From Syngnathus acus (Eukaryota; Chordata; Actinopteri; Syngnathiformes; Syngnathidae): a stretch of 64,000 nucleotides of DNA. The notes below the pieces were generated by a model. That model worked only from the letters and a program-made list of their open reading frames with translations, was not told the origin of the DNA and made no database searches. The DNA is taken from the NCBI RefSeq assembly GCF_901709675.1, contig NC_051091.1:1423967-1487966 (forward strand), given 5' to 3'. The position numbers and the translations under genes are program-made. Positions 40,031 to 53,926 of the stretch are shown in pieces (the first letter of the stretch is position 1; each line of letters starts with the position of its first letter).

Positions 40031-43000
40031 AGCTTCCAGGCTTAGCGTCGTAACACGGAGACTGTTAAAGCCTCGTAATGTCAGCGCACTTGAGACCTAG
40101 CTTAAATTTGTACCACTGATCATGATGTGCGTACAACATCTAAGTATTCATACAAGATCCACAGGTGCAAAGCAACATTACGAAGCACATCGTGCGTCAT
40201 TTCATGTCGTGACTGTTCCTTAGCGTTCGTGAAAGCATTTGACCCTAACCTTCCCAGTGGACAATGATACTCAAGTGTAGTTGCAGCTATGTATAGGTTT
40301 GGCAAAACAACTGATTATTTTAAGTTGAGTCAGTGAATGGATGTGGAACTTGACATGAAATGTTCAAGCCTTAAATTCTGTGTGACGAACTAACTTGTAA
40401 AACTCACAAGTTGGTGCCCTTTTAATTTAAGGTAGCACTTAGATTGCCCTCCCTACATAACCCAAATTTGTGCGCAGTGATCTATCACACTAACCTATGC
40501 TAACGGAGTTGTGGCACATGAGTTGCAATTTGTCCAAATGACGGGATTTTCATTTTGTATACTGCAAATTGCATGGTATTAAATTGTTTCTTCTACTACA
40601 ACCTGCAATATGCAATGCAGTCATTGAGGAAGCAAAATCCAGTGGGATTTGCCATTAATTCCGAGAGACGTGATTTTTCTAAAAGCAAATAGGAGTTGTG
40701 TTGACAAGTGCATCATTACGTGATACAAATGCATCAAATAAATCTCCTGCAATGCATTTCGGGGGAACACGGCTCGCCTTTTGCGAGTGTTTTATTTCCA
40801 GTTGGATAAATGTGCAGACGTGCAGTATAATGTTGGCCTTTAGCAGCAATAGTGGTTCTTGTTGGGAAAACACATTCATTGAATACAAAACATGCTGGAA
40901 GAAAGATGAGTCCTGGCAGTAGGCCTCTTTTCATTAAATGCACTCTCCCTTTTTACATCCAAGTGTTTGGCTGAGGCTCTCATCTTTTTAGAAACCTCAT
41001 ATTTCTTTAAATGAAGAATGCATTACAGACAAAAGTATTTGCCAGCCTCTTTAGCTTTGATTCCAAAGAGCCAATTTAGACCCTTAAAAGCCAACATGCT
41101 CCCAACATTTTCACCCAAATATATACGTACATTAAAAGTCAGCCAATTCCAAACATCATCATGTGTAGCTATCTAAAGGATTAACCCAATTTCTTCGGCT
41201 TCAGAATAATGCATATGTGCCATTTTGCCTCGCGCTCCCACATGCTGTTTACTAAAAATGACTGCGAACATCTCATGACCAAAATCAGAAAATAGGCGAC
41301 GGCTCGATTTATGACAATTTGAGGCCAATCCTTTTGTTGCGGTTTTCGAACTTTCCCTTTTCCTATAGCTGCCCACTTTCATGCATGACTATCATGCTTG
41401 AGGTATTCTTGTTTTAGTTTGATGTTTAACAAAGAAGTTATTAAAAACAGCCCAATTGCATTTGAGAAACTAAAATTCCCTGCAGATCAGAATAGCTTTT
41501 TTATGTCATTTGTGGAAACACTACCCCACCTAAATGTAATAATATCTAATGTCTTTGGCCCTCGCTACGTGACAAGTGTTGGTGGTCCAGCCACCTGGTG
41601 ACTGGACCTGGTGACCGCTAATGCTCGACACAGCATCTGCACCTTCTCAAATGCCCTGCACTGCATTCCTTGGCTCTGCAGAACTTGGCCTGTTGACAAG
41701 ACCCTGTGGTGACAAATGATCACTAATGGGCATATTTGAACATCCCTGTGGATTTCCACATTTGGTTAATTGCGGCAGGCTGACAAAGTGATCCGTGCGG
41801 AGCAGGTCGAAGGCAGCGGAAAACGACAGGTTGTTATTTGTGGCTGTGAACTCCTGGCTTTGCTTTCAGTGTGATGTTGGACTTCAGAGCTGCCATTGGA
41901 ATACAACGTGCTTCTAGTTTGCAGCAACACTGGTGTGAACAGTATCAGCTGCTTGTTTGTTTTTAGTGTGAGGAAAAAGATCTTGTTTATCCCATGTCTA
42001 ACCCTCCCCTCTGAAGGCCAATGTATCAATTTGATACCACCGTCTAAAGTTCATCAGACTGTCACACCCTCGCAGCTCCTGACTCACGCTCTCCATTGCC
42101 TGGAAGCAACTTATCAGTTTAGAAAGCGTGACATTCAAAGTGAGAAGGGCTTTACGCATTATTAAATTGATTCCACGTCAAATCTATATGCCAAACCCTG
42201 CCTTGGGTGTACGTCTAAATGAACCCAACGTCGTGGTATCACATAAAACGCGACGTAAATACTGCCGGTAACTTTATTGGTCTTTTAAGCTCAAGTGCTG
42301 GCTCATATTCATCACCTGAGTGCTTTACAATGCAAGCTGTTTATAGTGCCTATTTGTATTCCAGAAATAACAAGCTTCTGTACATTTTCCTCATCTTCAC
42401 ATTAAAGGCCACCTACCTGCTTCTAGTCCTGGCTGCTGTTTTCAGTGTATAGATCCCCCCCCCTCCCCTTGGAGGTGTGCAGGTCTGTGCTCGATGCTTT
42501 TCGTCCTGACCACTGCCACGAGCTCTTCAGACTTTTTTGCCTTTACTCCAGGACACGTTGATGGTGGTTGGGTAGATGGGGCAGGGAGGGGGTATCTGCA
42601 GAAGGGTGGGGCAAAGAGCAGGTTAAATACCTCATATTGAGTCGTTTGTCCTTAATGACCGTTCCATGACTGAAGCTGGAGAGCTTTCTTACCAGAAACA
42701 GTTCAAATCTTTTTGGAATGTCCTGTTTTGATACTTTGATACTAAAACATTCGTGCTGTGGTGGTCTGTGTTGTTTCAGTCGACAAAAATGCGAGGCCAG
42801 TTCATGTTTTTAACTTCACTTCAATATATGGGCCCTTGTTTCTAGCTAAAGTCTTGAAATGATTTGAATGCATATTTTGCCACATTAGATGGAAAAGGGT
42901 CAAAAGTGTCTAGGATCCTTGGCTCTTATTCTGGCTGCTTTGGGAGAATCCCCTTGTAGGGGTTGATCCAAATTTTCTCAAGACACGCACATCAACAGAT

Positions 43001-46000
43001 TTTATATTGATCAATCAAACTCTCCCAAGTAAATATTGTAAATCCTATCCAGTATATGAGTATTTTTAGAATGTTGACGCAGTTTTCCCGTTGCAACGAG
43101 TTATGTGTGCAAGTGTCAATTTGACCCAAAGCACCATGGTTGCAAGCCTTATCAAGATCATTCTGCAGCATATCTGGGGCATGCCCTGCCAACCCTAATT
43201 GGAATGAATGCAAGTGACAGTGGCCACAAAATGATAAATAATACTTTTACCAAGGAAGCAGTGTTCACATTATTTCCGAGCAAACAACAGAATAGCCCAC
43301 AATGGCATCACAGCTATTGTTCTTAAAATAAAGGTTCAAGGCTTTTGCTTTTATTGCCAACTGTTAATCCATTAGATCTCGGGAGTTGACGTGTACTATT
43401 TTTAGGACCCAGCGTATGATGAGCTTTGCCAGGCATGCATTGTCCGCAGATGTCTGTATTATACACCGCACTGCAGCTGTTGAGGTTTAATGCTATGAAC
43501 ATCTCAATTATGTCTGAGAATAACGGCTCTTGCTATTAGCGACAAAAAGAGTCACAAATACACATGAGAAGATGAGTCTATTAAAGAATTATCCAGAATC
43601 AAGAAAGTCACAATTGTGGGCCCAATATGGACCATGTGACTGTTTAACTGTTTTAAATTTAGAAGGACCCTCCTCCTTTAGTACATGCTGAAAATTAACA
43701 CTTAGGTTAGGATCTCATCTGACATGTGAGAGACTCAAGTTTAAAAAAAAAAAAAAAACAACCCGAACAATGAGCGATTTTACTTTTTTTTTTTTTTTTT
43801 AAGATTGGTGTGTGCCTAACTACACGTTAGAACTTGCGGAAACTGCTTAAAAGGCTTTAAGTGGCAAAACAACAGTTGCTTCATTCAAGCAGGAAGAAAA
43901 AAAAGATGAATCTGTCACACTTGAGCACATCATTGCTGGTTATTGAATTAACAAGCAGTGCATTTGAGAAATATGTGGATTTTGTTTGTAATTTTAATGT
44001 CTGAAGAATTTTAAGAACTTATAGTCTATCTGATACCATGAAAACATAAACTCTTAATGCTTAAGCATACATACATTTTCACCAGCTGCTTATCTGGCTA
44101 GCTCGCATAGAAAGATGACCGACCCCTCAGGCACGTGGGGCATGGTTGGCCGCTTTCAAAGACCCGTTACGCCATCAGCTCAGCGTCTGCATGAGATTGC
44201 GTCGGCGGAGGGCAGTATAAAAACAAGCTCATCTTCATGAGTTTGTTTTGCTCAATCAATAGTGATGGTTTGGACTTGAATACCGGAAGTATTCAGGAAT
44301 AAAATAGGTCAAAAAACAGAGAACAATTCAATTTAACATTGAGGGCAGTATCATATATTATAAGTATTTATTGTATTTTAATTGTATTGTATTCAATTAC
44401 TGAAAGGTTGCTTTTCATTTCTAAACATTTAGTTACAACTATCAGTGTATTCATCTACATAATTTTTCTACAGTGATTTGTAAGAAATGATCCCATCTAG
44501 AAGTTTCCTCTTACACTGATAAGTTCAACTCGCTGACAGTCATCCATCTTCATCACAACTTGCCAGGTCCTTGTCAACACCACTGATGGATGTCTTCTTC
44601 ACAGCCAACACACTGTATGCGCAGTACATATGTATGTTCGTATATGCTTACATCACCTTTGCAGATATTTTTTTTCCCCTGCCAAAGTGTTTAGCTGGAA
44701 TTATTTGACCAACTGACCTCATACTTGACACTCCACCCCCTCTAGGTCGCTCTTGCCTTCATTCCCATCACTTTTTTTTGCACTGTCTACTATTTTTTTT
44801 AATGCTGCATATTTTTCCTCCTCACTCTTGTACCGGTTGAGAACATTCATAAATAAATAACAATGCTGTTTAATCGGTACACGTAAGACCCATTTTGCCA
44901 AGGTGATAAATGTCTCTTTGTCTCAAGTGGCATCACTATTTTTATTTTGCATAGTGCAAGTGTGAGATTTTTATTATTCACAGTGGATAGATAACGCTGA
45001 GGCTCATGCATTGTAAGAAGTAACATAAAAGTTGCATAAACTAGTCTAAAAAAGTCCCATTTGCTCCCAATTTTGCTCTACAAAAAACTGCAAAAAATGT
45101 GATCAAAAAGTAATAAGGATTCTAATACTTGATTTAAGCTTGCTTGGAAAAACCCCACCAACGTCTTAAACAAATGAATAGGTGTATCAAGTTGTATTGT
45201 ATTTTTTAAAATGATAAAGTAAAGGAAAGAAGAAATATCTTGGCTGACAAACAACAAGCATATCAACATTTTTCATGAAATATGCTTGAATGATTTTTTA
45301 TAAGCAATTTATATCGTCACATTCCTTATTAATCATATTAAAATGAAAGCATCAATCTACAAATGACATCTTTAAACACGTCCTGGAAGCGCTACAAAAA
45401 GTATTTGTCGCGCTGGGTTGGTTTCATTTCTCAGGGGGTCACATCATGGAGTCTCACATGAGCGGATTGTGTTCCTGGGCCTCACATTAGTCCAGATGGA
45501 AACAGCATGTTCTATGCGCCATCACTGGGCCCTGCTGATAAGGCTGACTTCCTCTGTGATATGATATTAAAGTAGGATTTCTCCCACTGGCTCCTGTACA
45601 CTATATGTGCGATCCACATGGAAGCACACGTTTCACACGGAACGGAGACGATTTCGAAATTGTTTGTCTGTCGCTTTTGTAATCTGCATGGGAAATATTC
45701 TGGTGTTAAGATGCATCATTTGATGGAAAACGTGACGCCTGTGAGAGATAAATCTATATTCGTATTTTTTGGAACATTGCCTAGCGTTAGTTCAAGCTTG
45801 GTGACAACTTTGGTGAGATTTTTGTCCATGGAGTCGGTGAGATCGGCGTGTAATGTTCAGACTTACTTATTGCACTTCATGAGTCAGAGGCAATAAAAAC
45901 GGACCCCGTTTTACATGTGTCCTTTCTTTGGCAAACATTTATATTTCCGTGCCATCCGTTATAGTCAGGGAATGGAAGTTGCTGAAATACGAGAATGATG

Positions 46001-48593
46001 TTACATTTGCAGATTTTATGCAGCTGTGAATTCGACACGCTCTCCGTGGAACGTTTATTGGCGAGGTCTGAGCGCTAATTTCACAGGGCGCTCGCAAAGA
46101 TTGCCAGGCCCAAGCATCACTTTGGATTATTGGCGGGGTTTCAGATCCAAGGTCCTTCGAGCTTCGTGAGGAGCACGGGGTCGATGTTTTGTGCGGCCTC
46201 AGTGGAATTCACTCTTAATCATGTGCTTCAGAGGGATGGGCAGTAATGTCGCTATTTTGAGCAGAGGGACATCCCAAGTTGTTATCTCGCACTCTTACAA
46301 GGTTTATGTTAAACTCATCAAGGCAATCTGTTTCTTATTCTCTCTGTCGGTTTTTCTGTCTTTGTCTACTTTCTCCGCCACTGTTCAGTGTGTTGACATT
46401 TAACTCAAGTTGCCTTTGATTTTCCCGCCGCCCCTCTTTAACCGCAGTCATAAAACGGTGACTGTAGCTGACACGCAAAGCTCAGGGAAAGATCGTAAAG
46501 ATGCCACCTGTTGCCTGTGCCTGTTGAGGCGCTTTATTTGGCGCTTTACTTGGCGCTTTACTTGGGATTGCGCATCCCAATGAACTACTAAAGTTGATTT
46601 TCTACTCTCCTCTCTTCCTTGCCCTAAAGTTGATAGAATTTGCAATTTCAGGAAAATTGTGCCTTGATTTGTGAATGTTGGATTGTCCTTAAACACGACG
46701 TTAGCATATCAGGCTGGACCATTTTTTAGCAAGTGTTTAGTCTTGCATGTTTTTATTTTTAGGAGAACTCAAAATGAACGCTATGAGACAGTGAAGGTGT
46801 CTGAGTCTAGTTTTGCGAGCGAGTCGGTCGGGGTTTGGTAACCAGGGAGAGGAGCTTGCTGGCGTGTGTCTGTGGGATGAAGGCCCGAGTGAAACACAAG
46901 CGAGACGTTTTGGTGTTGCCATCATTATGGCCAACATTCACTTTCACTGCTCGCCCTCATTTGCTTACTTAAGCAGATGCTCCAGTGTATTATTTGCCTC
47001 TTCTCTGCTCCAGGAGGGTGTTAAGTGAATTCGCTGATGGCTGACAAAATGTTTTTAGGCTAGCGTTGGCAGGTGCCTTTTCGCATGGTTGTGCATTTTA
47101 TATTTATGGTTAGGCTTGATAATTTGATAATTTGTGCTACCAGTCTTATTTTTAGTTAATTATTTCGAGGTACTGGATTTGACAGCTTTGACTCTCACAA
47201 TAGTTCTGCTATTATGACCCCTAAGTAACCGTTTTTAATTAGAGGGTAGCCCATGTCCTTTGTAGATGTTGACGTAGGAATAAAGCCCTCCTGTTAATGT
47301 ATAAAGACCTCACAGCTTTCTGTTGACACAACAACATTGTTGATCTTTCTCATTGACTCGGTCCTCGGAGGCACTAATTGCCCCACTTTCTGTCATCATT
47401 ATAAGCTTATTTACTTTTGCCGCCGACCTTCCAGCCTCAAACAATCGCTCAGCGAGGGGGAAATCTTCTGGCACCATGCTGACAATCAACGGAAAAATGT
47501 CTGCCCGCTCATCAGTTTGTTTTGTGTCCCCGCCTGCCTGCGCGATGATAGATGGTGCGGCGGTCCAAAGCGTCTGACCCACTTCAACCTGACTCCTCCG
47601 CTACAGTCAACAGAGTGGCCTTTTGACATTTGAGCCAGCGGCGTATTCAGGCGCCAGCAACCTCCATTTTGTCTTAAGATGCTGTGACAGTGGTTCTACT
47701 TTGCATCCAACAAATCCTTTGGGATACATGGACACTCACGTCTCCCTGCCTGCAAACAATAATCTAAAATCTAATCTCTAATAAAAACAAATCCATTTAG
47801 CAAGAAAAATGTTTCTGTCGTCAACGATAATGTAATGAAAATCGAGTCAAAGTCAATCAATTGATAATGTCACTGGTTATTCTAGTTGTTAAGCGAGTTC
47901 GAGTTCAGTTTCATGAATAATTTCTCTTTACAGTTCCATAGTTTAATTGCTTAAACTGATTCCTGTAATGTTTTTTGTGAGATGCTGCAAATTGGACTTA
48001 ATCACACATTTGTGGGATGTGGATGGGGGTGTTAGCGGACACTGACAAGTCGGGATGAGCTGCGAGCATCATTTTTAAGAAATAGGTGGTGTCATCCGTC
48101 ACCTTTTACACTTCAAGTGCGGGGAAGTGGAGCTGCAGAAGTGTTAGAAAGTGTGGCGACACTCTCTTTATCCTTGGCTTATTTTATGAAAGTCAGTCAA
48201 GCTCATCTCCGAGAGGCTGACAATTGGCTGCACATATGGTCAACTGAACCGGGAGACATACAGCACATCTATCAGCACTAGAAATGAGTGCTGTGAACGT
48301 GAGAATGCCCGTGCGTGTGCATGCGCGGGCACGCATGCTTGCAGGCCTTAAAATAGTCTCGAAACTGATACCCAGTACAAGCAGAGGCTCAGATTTCTGC
48401 CCAGACAAATTGACGACAAGACTTACAAGAATACACACTGTTGGTGATATGAAAAGTCCGCAACTTGTATAAAGACCTCAAGTGATTGATGGCAGCCCTT
48501 TTCCCTTTATGTAAACATAGACTTTAGGAAGAAATACAATGTTTGGAAATCACAATAGTATTGTTCTAGTGATATCATCACAATAAATTAGAG

Positions 48594-48808
48594 ATAAATT
48601 ATGGGAAAATGCAGTTTTGTTCATAAGCCACATTGCACTATAAGCTGAAGGTGTTTGAATGTTTAATTTACTTCTATAAGAGAATAGGCACAAACCATAC
48701 AATAGCGTAAAAAACATGAAAAATCTATAGATAAACCGCACTGGACTATAAAGTGCAGGGTTCAAAGCTTGTGCAAAAGTATCAGCTTAGTCTGAAAAAT
48801 ACTGTATT
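48594..48808. mobile_element. Degenerate MITE related to the 1595-1770 element
   Basis: The right part reads TAAACCGCACTGGACTATAA then AGTGCAGGG, and further on AGTCTGAAAAATACTGTATT. The left part has ATAAGCCACATTGCACTATA. These are diverged forms of the 'cggactataagtcgca' phrases in the intact element. The terminal repeats are eroded. Confidence 0.45.
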
Positions 48809-51800
48809 TATTTATTTATTTTTTTAAATGTAGCGTATTTGAATTGACCTCAGACTCATCATTTTCTCTTTTCTCCAATGGAGACGTCATTCCTTACTGA
48901 CTTCTGCTTTCTGCACTCAAGACCTTTTTTGGTGTCTTACAGCCCACTAGATGGCACTGTGTCACCTGTGTGCTATGTGTCACGCTTTCATCAGAGACAC
49001 AGATTAATACCTCAAGATATTTGAGGTGCTGCAGGCAGGTGGAACCTCCAACACCAAGCCTTTGAATTCATAGATGCCGGACGACAAGGCCCTTTTTCAA
49101 GCCCTGCTGTATTGGCGTAGTTGCTGCGACCGTGAAGTATTGATTACATTATGAAATGTACTCGCATCACATCGCATGATGTCTTGGCACATGTTGATTT
49201 ATGGACATAGTCCTCCATTTCATAATTAAAGGCACACGATAGTACTTTGTATAAAAGGCCAACATTGGATTGCATCATTCAAGAGATGAGAGCGTGTTTC
49301 TCGAATTGCATCAAAGGTTGATGATGATTTAGAATCAAAACACACTCTTTTGTTTCACCACTCCCACTTTCCATCCTCTCTAAGGATGACAACCTTGCCA
49401 CCTCCACATTATGCCCCGTGCGTCGGCTTACGGCAAAGCTGGTCCAAAAACGCGGCAAACAAACACGCGGCATCCGAGCCGTAATTCATCAGACGATGCC
49501 GTGGCGTTATTAATCTCTCTGCCTCAGCCATCATAACTCTTCCTTATAGGAGCCATTTGAGTAGTGCAGTGTTGCCAGGGACAGGAGCGATAACTCTGCT
49601 GTAATAATGGACCTCAGTGCAGCTTTCCTGATGGATGAGGTTCCCTCGTCAGGATGTATTCGCGTTAAAAACATTTCTGTAATGAAATGTTTGTCTCTTA
49701 TAAGCCTTGGGGAAAACCAAAACACCCCAAGGGACTGAAATCCCTTTCTGCTTCCTTGAAAGTACCCCCCGGTTATCACTATGCAAAACAATTTGTCCAG
49801 ATGATCTGTGGAAAAAGGCTTACATTTATTTCAGCCGCCCAGTGGGAGGCAAATCTTACTCGGACAGTGCCAGAGGTTAGGGACGTTTTTATTTCAACAG
49901 GAAGAATACTTTAAAGTCGTGTTCGTTCCGGGAGGCTGCACTTTACCCACACTCGGGTTAACGTTTTGGCATATGCTAACATTAGCTGGAAGCTCAGAGG
50001 TGTTGTGGCACTCCCGCTGTGCCGGATAGATTCATTTAACTCCTATGGCATCATCGCTAAAGGTTTCGCAATGCAGCCCATTTAGAAGGGCGGATCGTTT
50101 ATACCTTTAATAGAATTATTTTGAAGTTTATCTCAGCAGCTTCCTTGCCGATTGCTTCGTGCTGGTCTTGGCTGATCGACAGACAACACTATTGATTATT
50201 GATCTCATCAAAGTTTGCTCGTCGGGAAAAAAAAAAATCACACTTGTTCGACTTGTATTTGATCGTCATTTGAATAGTACGTCACATGAGCTTCTTTCAA
50301 CTCTTTGAAGATGCTGCTCAGTCAGCTGTTTGGCCACATTCTAGGTTATATCAGGTTTTGCAGGCCGAGTTTGTTCGTACCATCTCCGGGCTTGCTTTGA
50401 CTGTTTTGCTCTTTTTCCCTAATGAGCTGTGGACGAGCAAAAAAGCTTGTGGCTATTTCAGACCCAAGATTTGGGGACAAATGTGCCGCCCACTAAAAAG
50501 CACAGTTTTAAATTAGGAAAATATGCTTAATGTAAATGAAGTCTAGCAAAGTTGGCTTGAAAATAGTGTCGTCGACCGTTTGAATGGTTGGCCATTTGAT
50601 GAGCTCTGAAACGTCCCACCTTTGATGAAGCCCTGTTGTCAAATATCTGAAGGGCTTTGTCCTTCTTGGCTTTTTGCGCTAAATGCCATCTGTCTGGTTC
50701 TTGCTGATGAGCACGCTGATAAGCCGGAGAATAATAAGGCAGGTAGACACTTCCCCATCTCGGGTGGAGAAAAGGGCAATTGGGAATCTGACTGAGAAAT
50801 GAGATGGCCTTTTCTTACTTGACCTGTGCTACTCATCCAACAGTTGAGTCATGTGAGCGATGTTTGAGTGGAGCGCTCGTGCAGATGCGTGGCGACGTGG
50901 TTCAATGACTCACGCGCCGTCTCATTTCCTCTTTAAAAGCTCCTTCGCCACAGGAAAAAAGACAAAGGGAGAAGGTGTGCATAGGCAAGACATCCATTCT
51001 TGGCCATTTCCACAAAGCATTAATATTTAATTTGGTACACATTCTATTCATTTCCCAAAGTATCCAATTGTACCCACGCCTACAAACAAGCAGTAAACTA
51101 TGGGTCAGTAATTGGTGGCCAGAGAATAATCGGTATTACATACTAAATATGACTACGATGGTATTTATGTAGCTATAATGTTTATTTTCAACAAGCATTT
51201 TGGTTCCAGTCAGTTTGGCACAGCAGCGTTTCTATGCTGTGTTCCTTTTTGTTTGGGACAATCGAAGGTGAGTAGTGACTTGAAAAATGCATCCTTCTTA
51301 AATTATCATGTTTTTTTTTTTTTATTCAATATACCTCTCCCTTCAATCCCCAACCTTGGAGGTGCATCAGGCTAAAGAAGTATTTATGTGCCGCTGAAAA
51401 TATTACCGCAGACTTATGACTGCATTTATCATATATCATACGATTCCAATGTCCCTGCCCTCCCAAAAAGAAATTGGATCACTCGTGAAGGTAGAATTAT
51501 CATATCCTACAGTGTGCCAGAAGTCACAACATCCATCTCTGAATCAAATAGACAATTTTCTGTATTAAAATAAAGTTGGATCCAAAACACATATATTCTT
51601 GCCGCTACCTTCTTGGCTGAATCAATGCAGCCGTTCAATCAACAGTTTTGGAAAGTTGCACTTGGTCTCAGAAAGCCAAGCTTCCCCACTTCGGTTGTCA
51701 GCACATTACTCTTATGTTGGGAATGTATTCGGTTTTGTTTGAAACAATTTGGAGTTGGCCCAATGTTCAGTTTGTACAGCATTTGACACTTGTCTTGTTT

Positions 51801-53839
51801 CCAAGCTCCCCTCATCGCCTTTGAATTTAGTGCAGGAGGAGAGTCTTTGACATTGTGAAACCAGAAATCAACTCCCTTGAGTCTATGCAGAAGATTAAAG
51901 TGCGCAAAGTACGTTTATAAAAACTCTGCGCGAAAGGAAGCACCCTTGGTTCGCTCGAACTCCAAGCATAGTGAATTGCAGTTTGCCAAATTCCCACACA
52001 CGATCAACTGAATTTGCAGTAAAAATGATGGCACGTGTGCGGTCTCCAAAAATAGAGCCCCGAGCACCACCAGAAATGAATGCATAGTGTTTGAGTTCCC
52101 CTTTACTTAAGCTTTCCAAATCAAATTTCCCAGACAAGTCAGGCCCACACTGTCCTCTCTGCTCATTACCTCAGTTGTGTGTCTTTATCAAGGCCAGCGT
52201 GACGATAATATCTGCGGAAGGGACGCTATTACTCATTGCGTTCACCCACCTGCATTTACAGATGGTGCACCCATCTGATGAAAGCTCTGAATGCGCTACC
52301 ACGACAGCACGCCTCCCTTGCTCTTTGTCACTCATCCTAGCGTCACCTTCAAGCACTCTCCATTGTGCCAAGGATGTGCAGAGTTGAGTAAACACCTACA
52401 GACTCGTTCAAGAGATACACATTTTATTTTTTTAACCTCTACAAAGCAACAGAAAAGACGAAGAAAGAAATAGCGGGTTTGTGAATGCTTTTCCATTTGA
52501 CAAAGAATACAGGCAAAAGCATTTTTCAAATACCAAGGCCTGCTGCAGATGTTTTTTTTTTTGTAATTGGCTGTAAAGTTTAGAAAGGAAGGTCAAGATT
52601 TCAGCCCCTTTTTTTTAAAAAAAAAAAAGAAAACCTTAAACACGCTCACAATAGACTTAGACATCTCCAGTTTGAACTTGAACTTGATAAATATGGTTTC
52701 AACTATTCCGGCACATGAAAAACACACTTTTATTTTCTTCTGTTTAATGTAGTTCTGCTTCAATTTTTTAAACAGATTGGCGGACATTTTAAAGCAGTGG
52801 ATCAGAAAAGTAAAGTCGTATTTTTGTTTAGTTATTTGTTTCATGCTACTAAATTATCTTCAATGTCAACTTATTTCACTATTTACCTCATTGGACTTTA
52901 TCAAATTTACCGTATCATGAAATTAAAAACAATTGAACGAGTAAGGCGTGGTATTTGTTAAAGTACGACCAGGCATCTATGTTTGTTTGTTTTTCCGTAT
53001 AATAAGCCTTTATAAAATCTTTTGCATGTTACAAGAGGATAAACACCCTCAAGGCTCAGCGTGAGAAGGATGTTGTGATTTGTCGTAGCTTGTAGTGTAT
53101 ATTTAGTTTGCGTGCCTCCCGTCACAGCGCTAAATTCAAAATGTTGCCCCGGGTACAAAATATCTATTTTTTATTATTATTCATCTGTTTTCAACACCAG
53201 AAATGATCCTAGACGATGTCACTTTAGTTCACATTTGTCATGCACACCGCTGGTGGAACATTGCAGGGTTTACATACGAAAGCAGTAAAATAAGTCCATG
53301 TTAAAAGGTCAGATGCTTCAGCACTGATTCAAAATGAAAGTATTACTTACACAAACTCATAAAAGTTAGGAATGTTTTTTTTTTTAGAACCAACAAAGAA
53401 CAGGTTTCATAAATTATCTGGCTGGTAGGTTTGGTTTACCAGGAGTTGCAAAATCATTTACTTTTTATTTTGTTGAATTAAAATACAATTGCCAGTTGGT
53501 ACGTGCTTCTAAGAAAAACATACTCTACCAATTATTTCTCCCTTACCTTTGGGGCTATTAAAAGCTCTGACCTACTCACTTGAGATTAAATGTAAATAGA
53601 AAATGGGACACAGTCAGTGAACTGAAGGGTTGAGTCGGCCACTAAATAACCAGGGATAAATTCATGGATGGAGTATTTGAGGCAAACTGAGCTCACAGGA
53701 GAATGTAAAATGTTGCAGTGAGAGCTTGTAAGATGACTGGCCTGGTCTACTGTCACACTGCTTGTTAGCATGGCCTACTTTCACACACACCTTCAAACTC
53801 ATAGCACACGGTAGCCATGTGTCTGTCTTGATGGTGCAA

Positions 53840-53926
53840 CCCCCCCCCCCCCCCCCCCACGCTCAATTAGAACCTGTAGACACCATTTCTGTCCCACTTT
53901 TTTGTGAGATATATATATATATATAT
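53840..53926 (+). repeat. C homopolymer and AT microsatellite
   Basis: A run of 19 C (53840-53858) is followed by an AT dinucleotide run (about 53909-53926). Both are prone to sequencing or assembly error. Confidence 0.8.

Noticed and set aside
44719-44901. Charged 60-codon frame on the minus strand
   Set aside because: It lacks splice sites and family resemblance, and is isolated in the gene-free interval.
47310-47582. Frame of 90 codons on the minus strand with overlapping plus-strand frames
   Set aside because: Several frames are open at once in a GC-richer stretch, which is typical of chance. There is no domain.
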